23,839 nt of DNA from CAYMUR01 sp964393615 (GCA_964393615.1 CAYMUR010000083.1:1-23839), one strand, 5' to 3'; counted from the stretch's first letter, positions 1 to 7,927 are shown. Program-made: numbers and translations. Notes: generated by a model not told the origin, from the sequence alone.

Positions 1-2
1 CA

Positions 3-644
3 CCTGTCAACGGCGGCGCGCAGGCGTTGGACGTGAGTGGTAGTTCCAATGCTGCGGTGGATTTGGGCTCTGGTGGCCTGTTACAGGATGTGGGTGGTTC
101 CACGTTTGCCGCCTGGGTCAAGCCGGATACATTTCAGAATGGCGAGCGGTTCATTTATCGCTCCGGATTCAATGGAGGCCGATCGATGTTGATGGCTGGT
201 ATCGATGGTGCGGACCAGCCGAACGGCCTGCCGCCTGGCACGGGGATTGGTTTCCAAAGGCGAGTATTCGATGAAAGCGGTGGTAAAGCTACGTTGGCTA
301 CCTCTGCGTTAAGTACGGGTGTCTGGCAGCATGTGGCATTGTCGTTGAATTACCAAACGGGTGATTGGGCGTGGTATATTGATGGTGCTGATGCTGGATC
401 TGGTGTGGTGGGAGCCTGGCAGTCGGATCCTTCCAACAGTACCGCGGACGACAACGGTTCGAACACATTGGGTGATTCATCTCCCGGTGGCAATGGAGGT
501 TTCAGTGGGCTGATCGACGATTTTCGCTTGTATGACCACGCACTAAGTCAGGCCGAAGTTCAGGCATTGGTGCCGGAGCCGTCCAGCATTATCCTCATGG
601 GACTTGGCCTGTGGATCATGGCCATGTGTCGTCGTCGCCAGTAG
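3..644 (+). CDS. LamG-like PEP-CTERM surface protein, 5' partial
   Basis: This is the C-terminal part of a secreted protein; the frame is open to the left edge, and the TTG at 27 is only the first internal start-like codon. The visible part resembles a LamG/concanavalin-like jelly-roll: an AAWVKP strand near the beginning, a WQHVALSLNY block in the middle, a WYIDG strand, and a closing GLIDDFRLYDHALSQAEV block. It ends in a PEP-CTERM sorting signal: VPEPSS, a hydrophobic stretch, then the basic tail CRRRQ. Proteins of this type are exported, recognised by an exosortase and anchored at or released from the surface. LamG domains usually bind glycans or proteins, but the ligand cannot be read here. 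The stop codon lies inside a 17-bp tandem duplication. Confidence 0.85.
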   Translation, partial: PVNGGAQALDVSGSSNAAVDLGSGGLLQDVGGSTFAAWVKPDTFQNGERFIYRSGFNGGRSMLMAGIDGADQPNGLPPGTGIGFQRRVFDESGGKATLATSALSTGVWQHVALSLNYQTGDWAWYIDGADAGSGVVGAWQSDPSNSTADDNGSNTLGDSSPGGNGGFSGLIDDFRLYDHALSQAEVQALVPEPSSIILMGLGLWIMAMCRRRQ

Positions 645-672
645 TAAAGTAAATACAGTAGTAAAGTAAATA
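639..672 (+). repeat. 17-bp perfect tandem duplication over a stop codon
   Basis: The 17-mer CAGTAGTAAAGTAAATA occurs at 639-655 and again immediately at 656-672. The first copy contains the last Gln codon and the TAG stop of the PEP-CTERM gene, so the duplication leaves the protein unchanged. It looks like a replication-slippage product. Confidence 0.9.
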
Positions 673-963
673 GTTGCTACGGGTAACCCTCTGCTTTTGA
701 GTAGTTCGTTGTGGGGTGACAGCCCTCCTGGCCCAGCGTGCGCCTTGTGGGGGGAGGGGCCCGAGGCGAAAGCTGGAGCCATTGTTGTTGCCCCGGAGCA
801 ACGGTCTTTGTAGGATGACGCCTGCAGGGGTGACACTGGAGGTAGCTGCTCCCGAAGGTCGGTAGCAGCTGTCAAAACGAGCCCCTTTTTCATTGGGCTT
901 TTCGTAGGCTGCGCTACGTCCAGGACGAGCCTCAGCGGACGCGAAATTCGAGAAAACCGAGAA
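673..963. other. Gene-free stretch with several potential stem-loops
   Basis: No convincing gene lies between the PEP-CTERM stop and the DUF1559 start; the open frames on the opposite strand are low-complexity shadows. Several stems can be drawn: GCCCTCC at 722-728 with GGAGGGGC at 753-760; GTTGC/GCAAC around the CCCGGA loop near 790-805; and AGCTGCT 844-850 with AGCAGCT 864-870. A terminator-like hairpin follows. This could be a leader RNA of the downstream gene or a small RNA. I could not match it to a named RNA family. Confidence 0.35.
880..902 (+). terminator. Possible intrinsic terminator upstream of the DUF1559 gene
   Basis: AGCCC at 880-884 pairs with GGGCT at 895-899, followed by a short T run (TTTT, 899-902). 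The loop itself also contains five T. The stem is only 5 bp, so it is weak. It lies about 235 bp after the PEP-CTERM stop and 60 bp before the next start, so it could end the upstream transcript or attenuate the downstream one. Confidence 0.35.
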
Positions 964-2013
964 ATGAGAATCCGACGATCACCTGTGTTCCCTTGGCTCG
1001 CGGTGCGTTTGCATCGCCCATCTACCGCTTGTCATCATTGTCGACATGGGTTCACTCTTGTCGAGTTGTTGGTGGTGATCGCGATCATTGCCATTCTTAT
1101 TGCACTGCTGTTGCCAGCCGTACAGGCCGCGCGAGAGGCGGCACGGCGGATTCAGTGCACCAACAATCTGAAGCAGATTGATATTGCCGTGCATAACTTT
1201 ATCGACTCGCACGGAAACATGCCGTTGGGCTACATGGGTTGCATCGACCCCGGCCCAGACCGTATCTTGGGGCACTCGGTGTTTGCCCAGATCTTACCGT
1301 ATCTCGAGGCGGGGAATGTTGCGGACAACTACGATTACGACGAGCGAAACAATGGAGCTGTCAATTCGAGCATCATTTCCTCGCAGCTGTCGGTGTACTT
1401 GTGTCCCAGTGGTGACGCTGCCGGACGGGAGTTTCTGACATCTCACTTTGACTCTCCGCGGCCGTTCGCACGCTCAAATTACGCCGCCTGCTTCGGCAGC
1501 GGGACGATTGCTATTGAATCTTCGGGTTGGCACCTTACTTGCCCTTTTCCTGCCAACGTCGATTTAGAATCAGATGGGGCATTCCGGATCGACGAGGGAC
1601 GGAGACTGCGTGACTTGACCGACGGGACTTCCCACACGGCGTTAGCCAGCGAAGTGATTTCCGGTAAGGAATCCGCACAGCAGGTTTCTGACGAGGGAGA
1701 CCTGCGCGGTGTGTGGGCGTTCCACCTCATGGGGTCTTCGTCGTACACGCATTTCAACACGCCCAACAGCGGCGCTCCAGATGTGCTGCTCTGCTGTGAC
1801 CGGTGCACTCATGCTCCGCCGCTGCTGCCTTGTAATCCGTCGGGCGGTTCCCAGTGGGACAAGACTCATGCGGCGGCCCGCAGCCAGCATCCCGGCGGGG
1901 TGTTGGTCGCTTTCGCTGACGGACACGTCAGTTTTTACAGCAATAGCGTTGATGCGTTTATCTGGTCGGCAGCGGGGACGATGGCGGCTGGCGAAGTTGT
2001 CTCCGAACGGTAG
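964..2013 (+). CDS. DUF1559 prepilin-like protein
   Basis: A 349-residue protein of the DUF1559 family, which is greatly expanded in planctomycetes. After a basic leader of about 29 residues comes the type IV prepilin processing site GFTLVELLVVIAIIAILIAL, with cleavage expected between Gly and Phe and methylation of the new N-terminus. The hydrophobic helix runs into the family block LLPAVQAAREAARR and then CTNNLKQI. Near the C-terminus is the typical H-x9-DG element (HPGGVLVAFADGHVSF). Members are pseudopilin-like envelope proteins of unsettled function. The Shine-Dalgarno signal is weak (GAGAA just before ATG). A lipoprotein gene follows after 42 bp, a common pairing in this phylum, so the two are probably co-transcribed. 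Confidence 0.93.
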   Translation: MRIRRSPVFPWLAVRLHRPSTACHHCRHGFTLVELLVVIAIIAILIALLLPAVQAAREAARRIQCTNNLKQIDIAVHNFIDSHGNMPLGYMGCIDPGPDRILGHSVFAQILPYLEAGNVADNYDYDERNNGAVNSSIISSQLSVYLCPSGDAAGREFLTSHFDSPRPFARSNYAACFGSGTIAIESSGWHLTCPFPANVDLESDGAFRIDEGRRLRDLTDGTSHTALASEVISGKESAQQVSDEGDLRGVWAFHLMGSSSYTHFNTPNSGAPDVLLCCDRCTHAPPLLPCNPSGGSQWDKTHAAARSQHPGGVLVAFADGHVSFYSNSVDAFIWSAAGTMAAGEVVSER

Positions 2014-2055
2014 ATAGTCTGAACACGAAACCTCTTCGAAAAGGAAAGTCGCTGG

Positions 2056-2553
2056 ATGCATCGAGCCCATTTCACCCCGTTCGCCTCAAAGTATTCAGAC
2101 GCAATCATTTGTCGACACCACACCTCTGCGTTCCGCGGACTACTAGAGGTCTGTGCTGTTTCTCTGATGGTACTTGGAGCTAACGGCTGTAGCCAGACTG
2201 ACCGTTTTCCGTTGGAGGGTACCGTCGTGCTAGACGGCCAACCGCTGACTAGCGGGTTTATCACCTTCCGCCCACAAGCTGGAACCTCCAGCCCCACGGC
2301 TGGTGGCCAGATTCAGGCGGGCCGCTTTTCTATCCCAGCTGCGCAAGGTACGCTAGGAGGTACGTTCCACGTGGAGATTACCGCTGACCGGGAGACTGGC
2401 CAGACACTGCAGGATCCTGACTCGGGAAGGTCTTTTGCCGCGATGGAACAGTATTTGCCTCCGCGGTACAACGTCGAGAGCGAACTCACGGCAGAGGTAA
2501 AAGTTGGTCACATAAACCAGTTTGAATTTGCGCTGAAGTCCAATGAGCCGTGA
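2056..2553 (+). CDS. Small lipoprotein with carboxypeptidase-regulatory-like (transthyretin-like) fold
   Basis: A 165-residue exported protein. Residues 30-45 form a hydrophobic segment ending in LGANGCSQ, a loose lipobox with the Cys as probable lipidation site. The mature part, PLEGTVVLDGQPLTSGFITFRP through GGQIQAGRFSIPAAQGTLGGTFHVEI, matches the single beta-sandwich domain of small planctomycete lipoproteins encoded next to DUF1559 genes. An AAGGAAA element 11 bases before the ATG is a plausible ribosome-binding site; the leader before the hydrophobic segment is long, so a later start is possible. The next gene begins 9 bp after its stop. Function is unknown; it is probably an outer-envelope partner of the DUF1559 protein. 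Confidence 0.8.
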   Translation: MHRAHFTPFASKYSDAIICRHHTSAFRGLLEVCAVSLMVLGANGCSQTDRFPLEGTVVLDGQPLTSGFITFRPQAGTSSPTAGGQIQAGRFSIPAAQGTLGGTFHVEITADRETGQTLQDPDSGRSFAAMEQYLPPRYNVESELTAEVKVGHINQFEFALKSNEP

Positions 2554-2562
2554 GGTGCCCAG

Positions 2563-3396
2563 GTGAATAAGCCGAATCCAGAGCGATGCTTGGATGGCAA
2601 GGTGGCCATCGTCACTGGCGGTGGTTCCGGGATCGGAAGGGCCGGTTCCGTACTCTTTGGATACCGGGGGGCGCAAGTGCTTGTTGCGGATCGGAACCTG
2701 GAAGCTGCCGAACGCGTGGCCGAAATGGTTCGCGCAGACGGCGGCGAAGCGCTGGCACGCGACGTTGACGTTCGCGAATCGGAACAGGTTCAGACGATGG
2801 TCGATACGGCTGTCGAAGCATTTGGGGGTGTTGACATTCTGTTTACCAACGCCGTCGATGCGCGCCTGGTCAACACGCAGGATCGCTGTGCCATCGAACT
2901 GGACGAAGCCGTCTTTGACGAAATCCATCAGGTGGTCATGCGGGGAGTATTTCTCTGCGCGAAATACGCAGGGCAAGCGATGAGGAGGCGTGGCGGCGGG
3001 AGCATGATTTTTACGGCCACAGTCGATGCACAGGTTGGCTGTGCGGGTCTCGACGCCTACACAGCGGCCAAGGGCGGGGTGGTTGCCTTTACCCGGTCTC
3101 TGGCTGCTGGCCTGGCTCCACACCGCATTCGAGTCAATGCCATCTCCCCGAGCTTTGTCAATACGGAACCGCAAACACCCTTCCTGAACGAACCCGATAC
3201 TCGCCGGGAAATCGAGGATCTGCATCTGCTGCCGGTGCCGGATCCCGAAGACGTCGTCCCGTTGGCGCTGTTCTTGGCTTCGGACGAAGCAAAATGCATT
3301 ACGGGCAGTATTCACCAAGTCGATGCGGGTTATACTGCATTTAAGTCGCAGCAAATTGACGTCATGGATGTCATGAACCGTCACGAAAGCACGTAG
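2563..3396 (+). CDS. SDR-family oxidoreductase with altered active site
   Basis: A 277-residue short-chain dehydrogenase/reductase, expected to be a cytoplasmic NAD(P)-dependent alcohol or sugar dehydrogenase. The nucleotide-binding motif TGGGSGIG is at residues 18-25, followed by an Asp (ADRN) after beta-2, which favours NAD. The active-site Tyr166 and Lys170 are present (YTAAK). However, the catalytic Ser, 13 residues before the Tyr, is Thr153, and the structural NNAG motif is TNAV at 95-98. The tail after the usual DAGYTA end carries about 18 extra residues. The start is GTG with GAGGTG five bases upstream. It sits 9 bp after the lipoprotein gene and before an enolase-superfamily gene, consistent with sugar or sugar-acid catabolism. 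The substrate is unknown. Confidence 0.88.
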   Translation: MNKPNPERCLDGKVAIVTGGGSGIGRAGSVLFGYRGAQVLVADRNLEAAERVAEMVRADGGEALARDVDVRESEQVQTMVDTAVEAFGGVDILFTNAVDARLVNTQDRCAIELDEAVFDEIHQVVMRGVFLCAKYAGQAMRRRGGGSMIFTATVDAQVGCAGLDAYTAAKGGVVAFTRSLAAGLAPHRIRVNAISPSFVNTEPQTPFLNEPDTRREIEDLHLLPVPDPEDVVPLALFLASDEAKCITGSIHQVDAGYTAFKSQQIDVMDVMNRHEST

Positions 3397-3410
3397 GGAG
3401 CTATTCAAGA

Positions 3411-3509
3411 ATGACTTATTCATTTCCTGTTGTCGTTTACCGCTCAGCTGAAGGTGCCGACTTGATCAAAGAGCTCGTTGCGTTGCCGGCGCCTGCGGCT
3501 GGGCGGTAA
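3411..3509 (+). CDS. Possible 32-residue small ORF
   Basis: An ATG at 3411 follows AGGGAG by ten bases and opens a 32-codon frame (MTYSFPVVVY... ending LPAPAAGR). It lies wholly in the gap between the SDR and enolase genes and in the same frame as the latter. I recognise no family. Its stop is inside the right arm of an 11-bp inverted repeat. It may be a small protein, a leader peptide or a gene remnant. Confidence 0.25.
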   Translation: MTYSFPVVVYRSAEGADLIKELVALPAPAAGR

Positions 3510-3513
3510 ACGA
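3433..3513. repeat. 11-bp inverted repeat enclosing the small ORF
   Basis: TCGTTTACCGC at 3433-3443 is perfectly complementary to GCGGTAAACGA at 3503-3513, with 59 bases between. Immediately after it a second hairpin, GCTCTT 3516-3521 with AAGAGC 3528-3533, closes a TTCGGG loop. Together they could fold in the SDR-enolase intercistronic RNA and affect processing or relative expression. Confidence 0.5.
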
Positions 3514-3602
3514 TTGCTCTTTTCGGGAAGAGCGAAAGCGGGCAACTTAGTCCTGAACAGCTCCTAGGACAACGTCAAAGAACATCGAAAAGGATGCCCG
3601 AC

Positions 3603-4763
3603 ATGCGTATCGCTGATGCCGAATATACGCTCGTAAGCGTTCCCTACACGCATACCGAAAACAGCGCACAGGTAAACCGAGACGGGGTTACGGATGTCAT
3701 CGTCCGCCTACGAACCGACAATGGTTTGACGGGTTGGGGCGAAAGTTGCAGCGGGGCCAATGTCGAGTCTGTGCTGGAGGCGCTGCGTGCTTTCACGCCG
3801 ATTATCACGCATCGGAATCCATGGAATCGTGAGGCCCTCTGGCACGATTGCTATCACAACGGGGTTTGGCGATATCGCGAAAGCAGTTTTAACTTTGCCT
3901 GGGCCGGAATTGACATGGCGCTGTGGGATTTATGTGGCAAGGAAAGTGGGCAGCCTGTGCACAGGTTGCTCGGTGGATTGCGACGACGGTCAGTGAACTA
4001 TTTTTATTATCTCAGCTATGGAGACGATTTTACTCGTTTGAAAGAAGAGTGTGAGGCTGGAGTAGCCGCGGGATATACGGTGTTCTACCGTAAAGTTGGA
4101 GTCGACATTGAACGTGAGGTAGAAGCCGTTGCGCTGATTCGTGACACGATTGGACCGCAGCGCAAGATTCGAATTGACGCAAACGAGGCTTGGACCGTGG
4201 CCCAGGCTGGGCGGTATCTCGACCGGCTGGATCGCTGGGACATCGACTTTGCTGAACAGCCAGTAGCGGCCGACCCTCGCGCGAACATGTTGGAGTTGAA
4301 AGCCAATACCCACGTGCCGCTGGCTTCCAACGAGGGGCTTTGGCGAACCGCTGAGGCCTGGGAGGTGATCAAGCAGCGTGCTTGCGATGTGCTCTGCTTC
4401 AGTCCTTACTGGGTCGGTACGATCGGGCACTTTCAACGATTGTCCCATGCAGCCGCCCTCGAAGGTCTCAATGTTTGCAAACACACGCATGGCGAGTTGG
4501 GTATTGCTGCCGCTGCCGCACACCAAGTGCTGTTGACATTGCCGCGAATTGTCGACGGGCACCAGCAAACTGCCTCGATGATGACCGATGACATTCTCGC
4601 GGAACGATTACCGATTGCTGACGGACCCGATTGGGGAGTGCCTACCGGCGCGGGGCTGGGTATCGAAGTTGACGTCGACAAATTGCAACGTTACCACCAG
4701 GATTATTGCAAGCAGGGTCAGTATCTACCCTACGATGCCGAGAAGATGGGTGCGGAGGAGTGA
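3603..4763 (+). CDS. Mandelate racemase/muconate lactonizing enzyme family protein
   Basis: A 386-residue enolase-superfamily enzyme, probably a sugar-acid dehydratase or racemase acting in the cytoplasm with Mg2+. The capping domain (residues 1-120) contains GLTGWGE and WAGIDMALWDLCGK. The barrel shows the three metal ligands: Asp192 (RIDANEAW), Glu218 (FAEQPV) and Glu244 (ASNEG). It also has a C-terminal KHTHGE at 293-298, the place of the catalytic His in the mandelate racemase branch. The usual KxK at the end of strand 2 is Tyr162-Arg-Lys164, and the strand-6 Asp appears as Ser (CFSPYW). I chose the ATG at 3603 because AAAGGA lies eight bases before it; the in-frame ATG at 3594 abuts that signal. 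Its stop overlaps the GTG start of the next gene. Confidence 0.88.
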   Translation: MRIADAEYTLVSVPYTHTENSAQVNRDGVTDVIVRLRTDNGLTGWGESCSGANVESVLEALRAFTPIITHRNPWNREALWHDCYHNGVWRYRESSFNFAWAGIDMALWDLCGKESGQPVHRLLGGLRRRSVNYFYYLSYGDDFTRLKEECEAGVAAGYTVFYRKVGVDIEREVEAVALIRDTIGPQRKIRIDANEAWTVAQAGRYLDRLDRWDIDFAEQPVAADPRANMLELKANTHVPLASNEGLWRTAEAWEVIKQRACDVLCFSPYWVGTIGHFQRLSHAAALEGLNVCKHTHGELGIAAAAAHQVLLTLPRIVDGHQQTASMMTDDILAERLPIADGPDWGVPTGAGLGIEVDVDKLQRYHQDYCKQGQYLPYDAEKMGAEE

Positions 4764-5785
4764 AACTACGAGTCCAAATATTGATCGGTACGCTGGCAGT
4801 CGCAGTGACGTGCCAGTTCGCGGCCGCCAGCGATCCGCCAACCAGGCGATCCGTCGTGAATGCGCCGTACGGTAAGAAGCTTCGTTGGGCTTTTGGAATC
4901 TACGAAGGAACCTCACCTACTGACTTGGCTCCCTCAAAAACAATCCAAAACCCGGTGTTCACCATTGCTGATGTCACCCGGTTCTCAGACGATGTTCGTG
5001 GCATGGTCGCGGTGCACATCTTCGATCCGTTTGTGATCCAGCAGGGAACCAGCTACTACATGTTCTTTGAACTCTGCGGCTTCACGGATTTCAAGTATGG
5101 ATGCGATATCGCGTATGCATCCAGTGACGACGGCCTGAACTGGTCGTATGAAGGGATCGTTCTTGACGAGCCTTTCAAGTTGTCGTATCCGAATGTCTTC
5201 AGGTACAACGGCCAATACTATATGATACCGGAAAGCAATCAGGATGCTTCTGTCCGATTGTACGAGGCCGTCCAGTTTCCCAACCAGTGGAAGCTGGTGA
5301 AGAAATTGTTAACCGGTCATGCGTATCAGGATCCTACCATTTTTCGGTATCAGCATCGGTGGTGGATTCTGGCGACACCCGGTGGTAACGCGGATCTCAG
5401 CCTGTATGTTGCCGATTCACTGACCGGACCGTGGAGAGAACATCCCCAGAGTCCCATCGTCGAAAAAAACGGACACAGCGCACGACCTGCGGGGCGAGTG
5501 GTCGTTACTGGAGATCGTATTATCCGTTTTGCGCAGGACTGTGATCCAGACTATGGAGTTCGCGTGTTTGCCTTTCAGATTACCAAACTTTCGCCGGAGG
5601 AATATGAGGAGATCCCTGTGAAAGCGGAACCGGTTATCGGCCCAAGTGGAAAGGGCTGGAACGCCGATCGCATGCACCATGTGGATGCCCATTTATTGCC
5701 GGATGGAAAAACCTGGCGAGCTTACGTGGATGGTGGTCATTGGCGACCGGTCCAATTGCACGGTGTGGAACCCCTGAGGCGTTGA
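4760..5785 (+). CDS. Secreted five-bladed beta-propeller, glycosidase-like (GINT1 N-terminal-domain type)
   Basis: A 341-residue exported protein. The preferred start is GTG at 4760, which overlaps the enolase stop (GTGA) and gives a clean signal peptide: KLR, a hydrophobic stretch, then AAAS near residue 23. GGAGG sits almost on the start, so translational coupling is likely. The body has repeated propeller signatures: HIFDPFVIQQGTSYYMFFE, LSYPNVFRYNGQYYMIPES, YQDPTIFRYQHRWWILAT, LYVADSLTGPWREHP and SARPAGRV. These match the GH43/GH32-like five-bladed propeller known from the N-terminal domain of plant GINT1-type proteins and many bacterial proteins. The Asp in each FDPF/DPTIF block is typical. 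It probably binds or trims a glycan outside the cytoplasm; activity is not provable from sequence. Confidence 0.75.
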   Translation: MKLRVQILIGTLAVAVTCQFAAASDPPTRRSVVNAPYGKKLRWAFGIYEGTSPTDLAPSKTIQNPVFTIADVTRFSDDVRGMVAVHIFDPFVIQQGTSYYMFFELCGFTDFKYGCDIAYASSDDGLNWSYEGIVLDEPFKLSYPNVFRYNGQYYMIPESNQDASVRLYEAVQFPNQWKLVKKLLTGHAYQDPTIFRYQHRWWILATPGGNADLSLYVADSLTGPWREHPQSPIVEKNGHSARPAGRVVVTGDRIIRFAQDCDPDYGVRVFAFQITKLSPEEYEEIPVKAEPVIGPSGKGWNADRMHHVDAHLLPDGKTWRAYVDGGHWRPVQLHGVEPLRR

Positions 5786-5827
5786 AAGTTGTTGCCCTCA
5801 TGTCCTAGAAAGGAAAAGTTGTCCGTC

Positions 5828-7927
5828 ATGCCCCTGAAAAGAAAAACAGTCGTGTGTTGTGATTCCTGGAGCGATCGACTATGTGCTATTGGCTTTGCGA
5901 ATGCTGCCGACGGGGCATCAAGGCGAAACGGAAGCACCCGCCACCTCATCTCGGATCGAGCGGTAGCTCTCCTGTTGGTATTGGTGCTGTTTCCCACCTC
6001 GATGCTCGCTGCCGAGCAACCTGACGTGTTTGAAAAACCGTTGCGGTTGACCTACGGTGATCCACAGATGATTGCCCCCATGATGGGACCTGTCATGACG
6101 GTGGATTGGGATCGTGATGGGCGGATGGACTTGGTGGGTCGCAATCACTGGTGGCCAGAAGGGCCCAAGTGGTGGCGTCATACGGGCGAAAAACATGAAG
6201 GAATGACGCTTTACGAGTTGGGCGGCAATGCCGACATCGACGATCAAGGTTATGGAGTTCCCAGCTGTACGATGATCGGAGATCTGAACGGTGATGGGGT
6301 GGCCGATGCAGTTATCGGCAAAGCGGATGGTTATCAGTGGTTCGCGGATGCCACTACCGAGGGGGTTCGCAGCTTCCAGGATCGTGGCAAGCTACAGGCG
6401 GCGATCGGCGGGGACCTGCCCCATCCTGAAAAAGGGGAAGAGGCACCTTGCAGCTGGCTGGTCGATTTCGACGGCGACGGTCGCACCGATTTGCTGGCCG
6501 GAACGCGCTCGGTTGGGTTGATTGAACGCTATTTAATTCAAACCGATGGCATCGGTTTCGGCCGAGGTTGGGTGGACGGCAGCTGGCTGACTCGCGACGT
6601 AACTGCCACTGTCTGGTTTCATCGGAATGTGGGTGATAATCAAAATCCCCGCTTCACGCACGGTTCCCTGATCAGGACTGAGCCAGGGGGCCGAGCGATC
6701 ACCTTCTTCGACCGTGCCGAGCCGGTGGTCGCTGACTTTGATGACGACGGGAAACCTGATTTGCTGGTCGGTACGATCGATCGGGCTGTATTGTTCTTAA
6801 ACCAAGGCGAAGCAGGGGGAGAAACCCAATTGGACAGTGGCCATGCCCTGACGTTCGACGGCCAGGAAGGGTTGCCGTATCAAAATCGCACGTTTTTCGC
6901 GTTTCGGGACGACGACGGGTTGATGCATCTACGCTTGGGGGGACCGTTGGCTAGCGAAACGGTGCAGTTGGACAAGAAAAATCCGTTTGCCTTCGGCCCG
7001 GTGCGGTCGATTCCCTTTCGTAACGCCGAACTGCGAATGGACGACATGGCGGTGACCGACGCCGTCGACTGGGATGGTGATGGCAAGATCGACCTGATTG
7101 TGGGGGGACAGGATGGCTGGATCTGGTTTTTCAAAAACATCGATCCGACCGGTGGTCCCGGCCGTTGGGCGGCGCCGGAGTGGGTAGAGGCAGATGGGCA
7201 GCCGATCAGCCTCTATCGGAACGAGTGCCTGCAAGGCCCGGTGGAGTGGATGTGGGGGCATTCGAATCCGACGGTCGAAGACTGGGACCTTGACGGTGAT
7301 TTGGACCTGATCTGCGGTTCGATGATTGAGACTTATGTCTGGTTCGAAAACATCGGCACCCGGACGAAGCCCAAGCTCACTGCCCGCGGTCCACTGAATT
7401 TCGGCGCAGGAAAAGGAGAACCGNNNNNNNNNNCGGTCTCCGCTGCCTGGCGGACTCGGCCCGGTGTGGGTGACATCGACGGCGACGGTTTGCCCGACCT
7501 GGTCGGTGCGAACGGTCATGGTCACCTCTCCTGGTGGCGCCGCTACCGTGACGAAACCGGCGATCTAAAACTGGCGTCCGCCGTCACCGTGCTGGCGCCC
7601 GACGGGGATCCGTTTCTCGTAACGGGGCACTGGCGGCATACCGGACGCACGAAGATCGTCGTCTGCGACTGGGACCACGACGGCAAATCGGACATTATTT
7701 GCTCACCTCCAATTACGGCGAGCGACCAGTACTTTTTCCTTAATCAGGGAATACGTGAAGGAAAGCTCGTGATGAAGCGGGACAACCATCGGATTATGTT
7801 GAAAGGTGTCAGCCTCTCACCATTTACACATTACGTTATGTGTGAACCGGTCGATTTTGACGGAGATGGTGTGTGGGAGGTCGTCGCTGGTTTTGATCGG
7901 GGCTTCATTTACTATTGGCGAGAATAA
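5828..7927 (+). CDS. Large secreted FG-GAP/VCBS repeat beta-propeller protein (contains assembly gap)
   Basis: A protein of about 699 residues built from integrin-like propeller repeats. Nine Ca2+-loop sequences of DxDxDG type are visible, for example DWDRDGRMDLV, DLNGDGVADAV, DFDGDGRTDLL, DWDGDGKIDLI and DIDGDGLPDLV. The ATG at 5828 follows AGGA at a workable distance and leads after about 45 residues to a hydrophobic signal segment ending SMLAAEQ; in-frame TTG codons from 5789 are less likely. Such proteins are calcium-stabilised and extracellular or surface-bound, often in carbohydrate-degrading loci. Ten Ns at 7424-7433 break the sequence, and the frame is maintained across them as written, but the true missing length is unknown. 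It starts 42 bp after the preceding propeller gene. Confidence 0.85.
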   Translation: MPLKRKTVVCCDSWSDRLCAIGFANAADGASRRNGSTRHLISDRAVALLLVLVLFPTSMLAAEQPDVFEKPLRLTYGDPQMIAPMMGPVMTVDWDRDGRMDLVGRNHWWPEGPKWWRHTGEKHEGMTLYELGGNADIDDQGYGVPSCTMIGDLNGDGVADAVIGKADGYQWFADATTEGVRSFQDRGKLQAAIGGDLPHPEKGEEAPCSWLVDFDGDGRTDLLAGTRSVGLIERYLIQTDGIGFGRGWVDGSWLTRDVTATVWFHRNVGDNQNPRFTHGSLIRTEPGGRAITFFDRAEPVVADFDDDGKPDLLVGTIDRAVLFLNQGEAGGETQLDSGHALTFDGQEGLPYQNRTFFAFRDDDGLMHLRLGGPLASETVQLDKKNPFAFGPVRSIPFRNAELRMDDMAVTDAVDWDGDGKIDLIVGGQDGWIWFFKNIDPTGGPGRWAAPEWVEADGQPISLYRNECLQGPVEWMWGHSNPTVEDWDLDGDLDLICGSMIETYVWFENIGTRTKPKLTARGPLNFGAGKGEPXXXXVSAAWRTRPGVGDIDGDGLPDLVGANGHGHLSWWRRYRDETGDLKLASAVTVLAPDGDPFLVTGHWRHTGRTKIVVCDWDHDGKSDIICSPPITASDQYFFLNQGIREGKLVMKRDNHRIMLKGVSLSPFTHYVMCEPVDFDGDGVWEVVAGFDRGFIYYWRE
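7424..7433. other. 10-N assembly gap
   Basis: Ten consecutive undetermined bases lie inside the FG-GAP gene. A run of exactly ten is often an arbitrary scaffold placeholder, so the distance should not be trusted. Confidence 0.99.

Noticed and set aside
543..893. 116-codon minus-strand open frame opposite the PEP-CTERM end and the structured gap
   Set aside because: No ribosome-binding site, no recognisable domain, and it overlaps a clear gene on the other strand.
673..902. SRP RNA, tmRNA, RNase P RNA or cobalamin riboswitch in the structured gap
   Set aside because: Signature segments of these RNAs, compared from memory, do not match on either strand.
4706..4759. Upstream TTG start for the five-bladed propeller gene, inside the enolase gene
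   Set aside because: It would add a Cys/Arg-rich leader before the signal peptide and overlap the enolase by about 58 bp; GTG 4760 gives a normal signal peptide.
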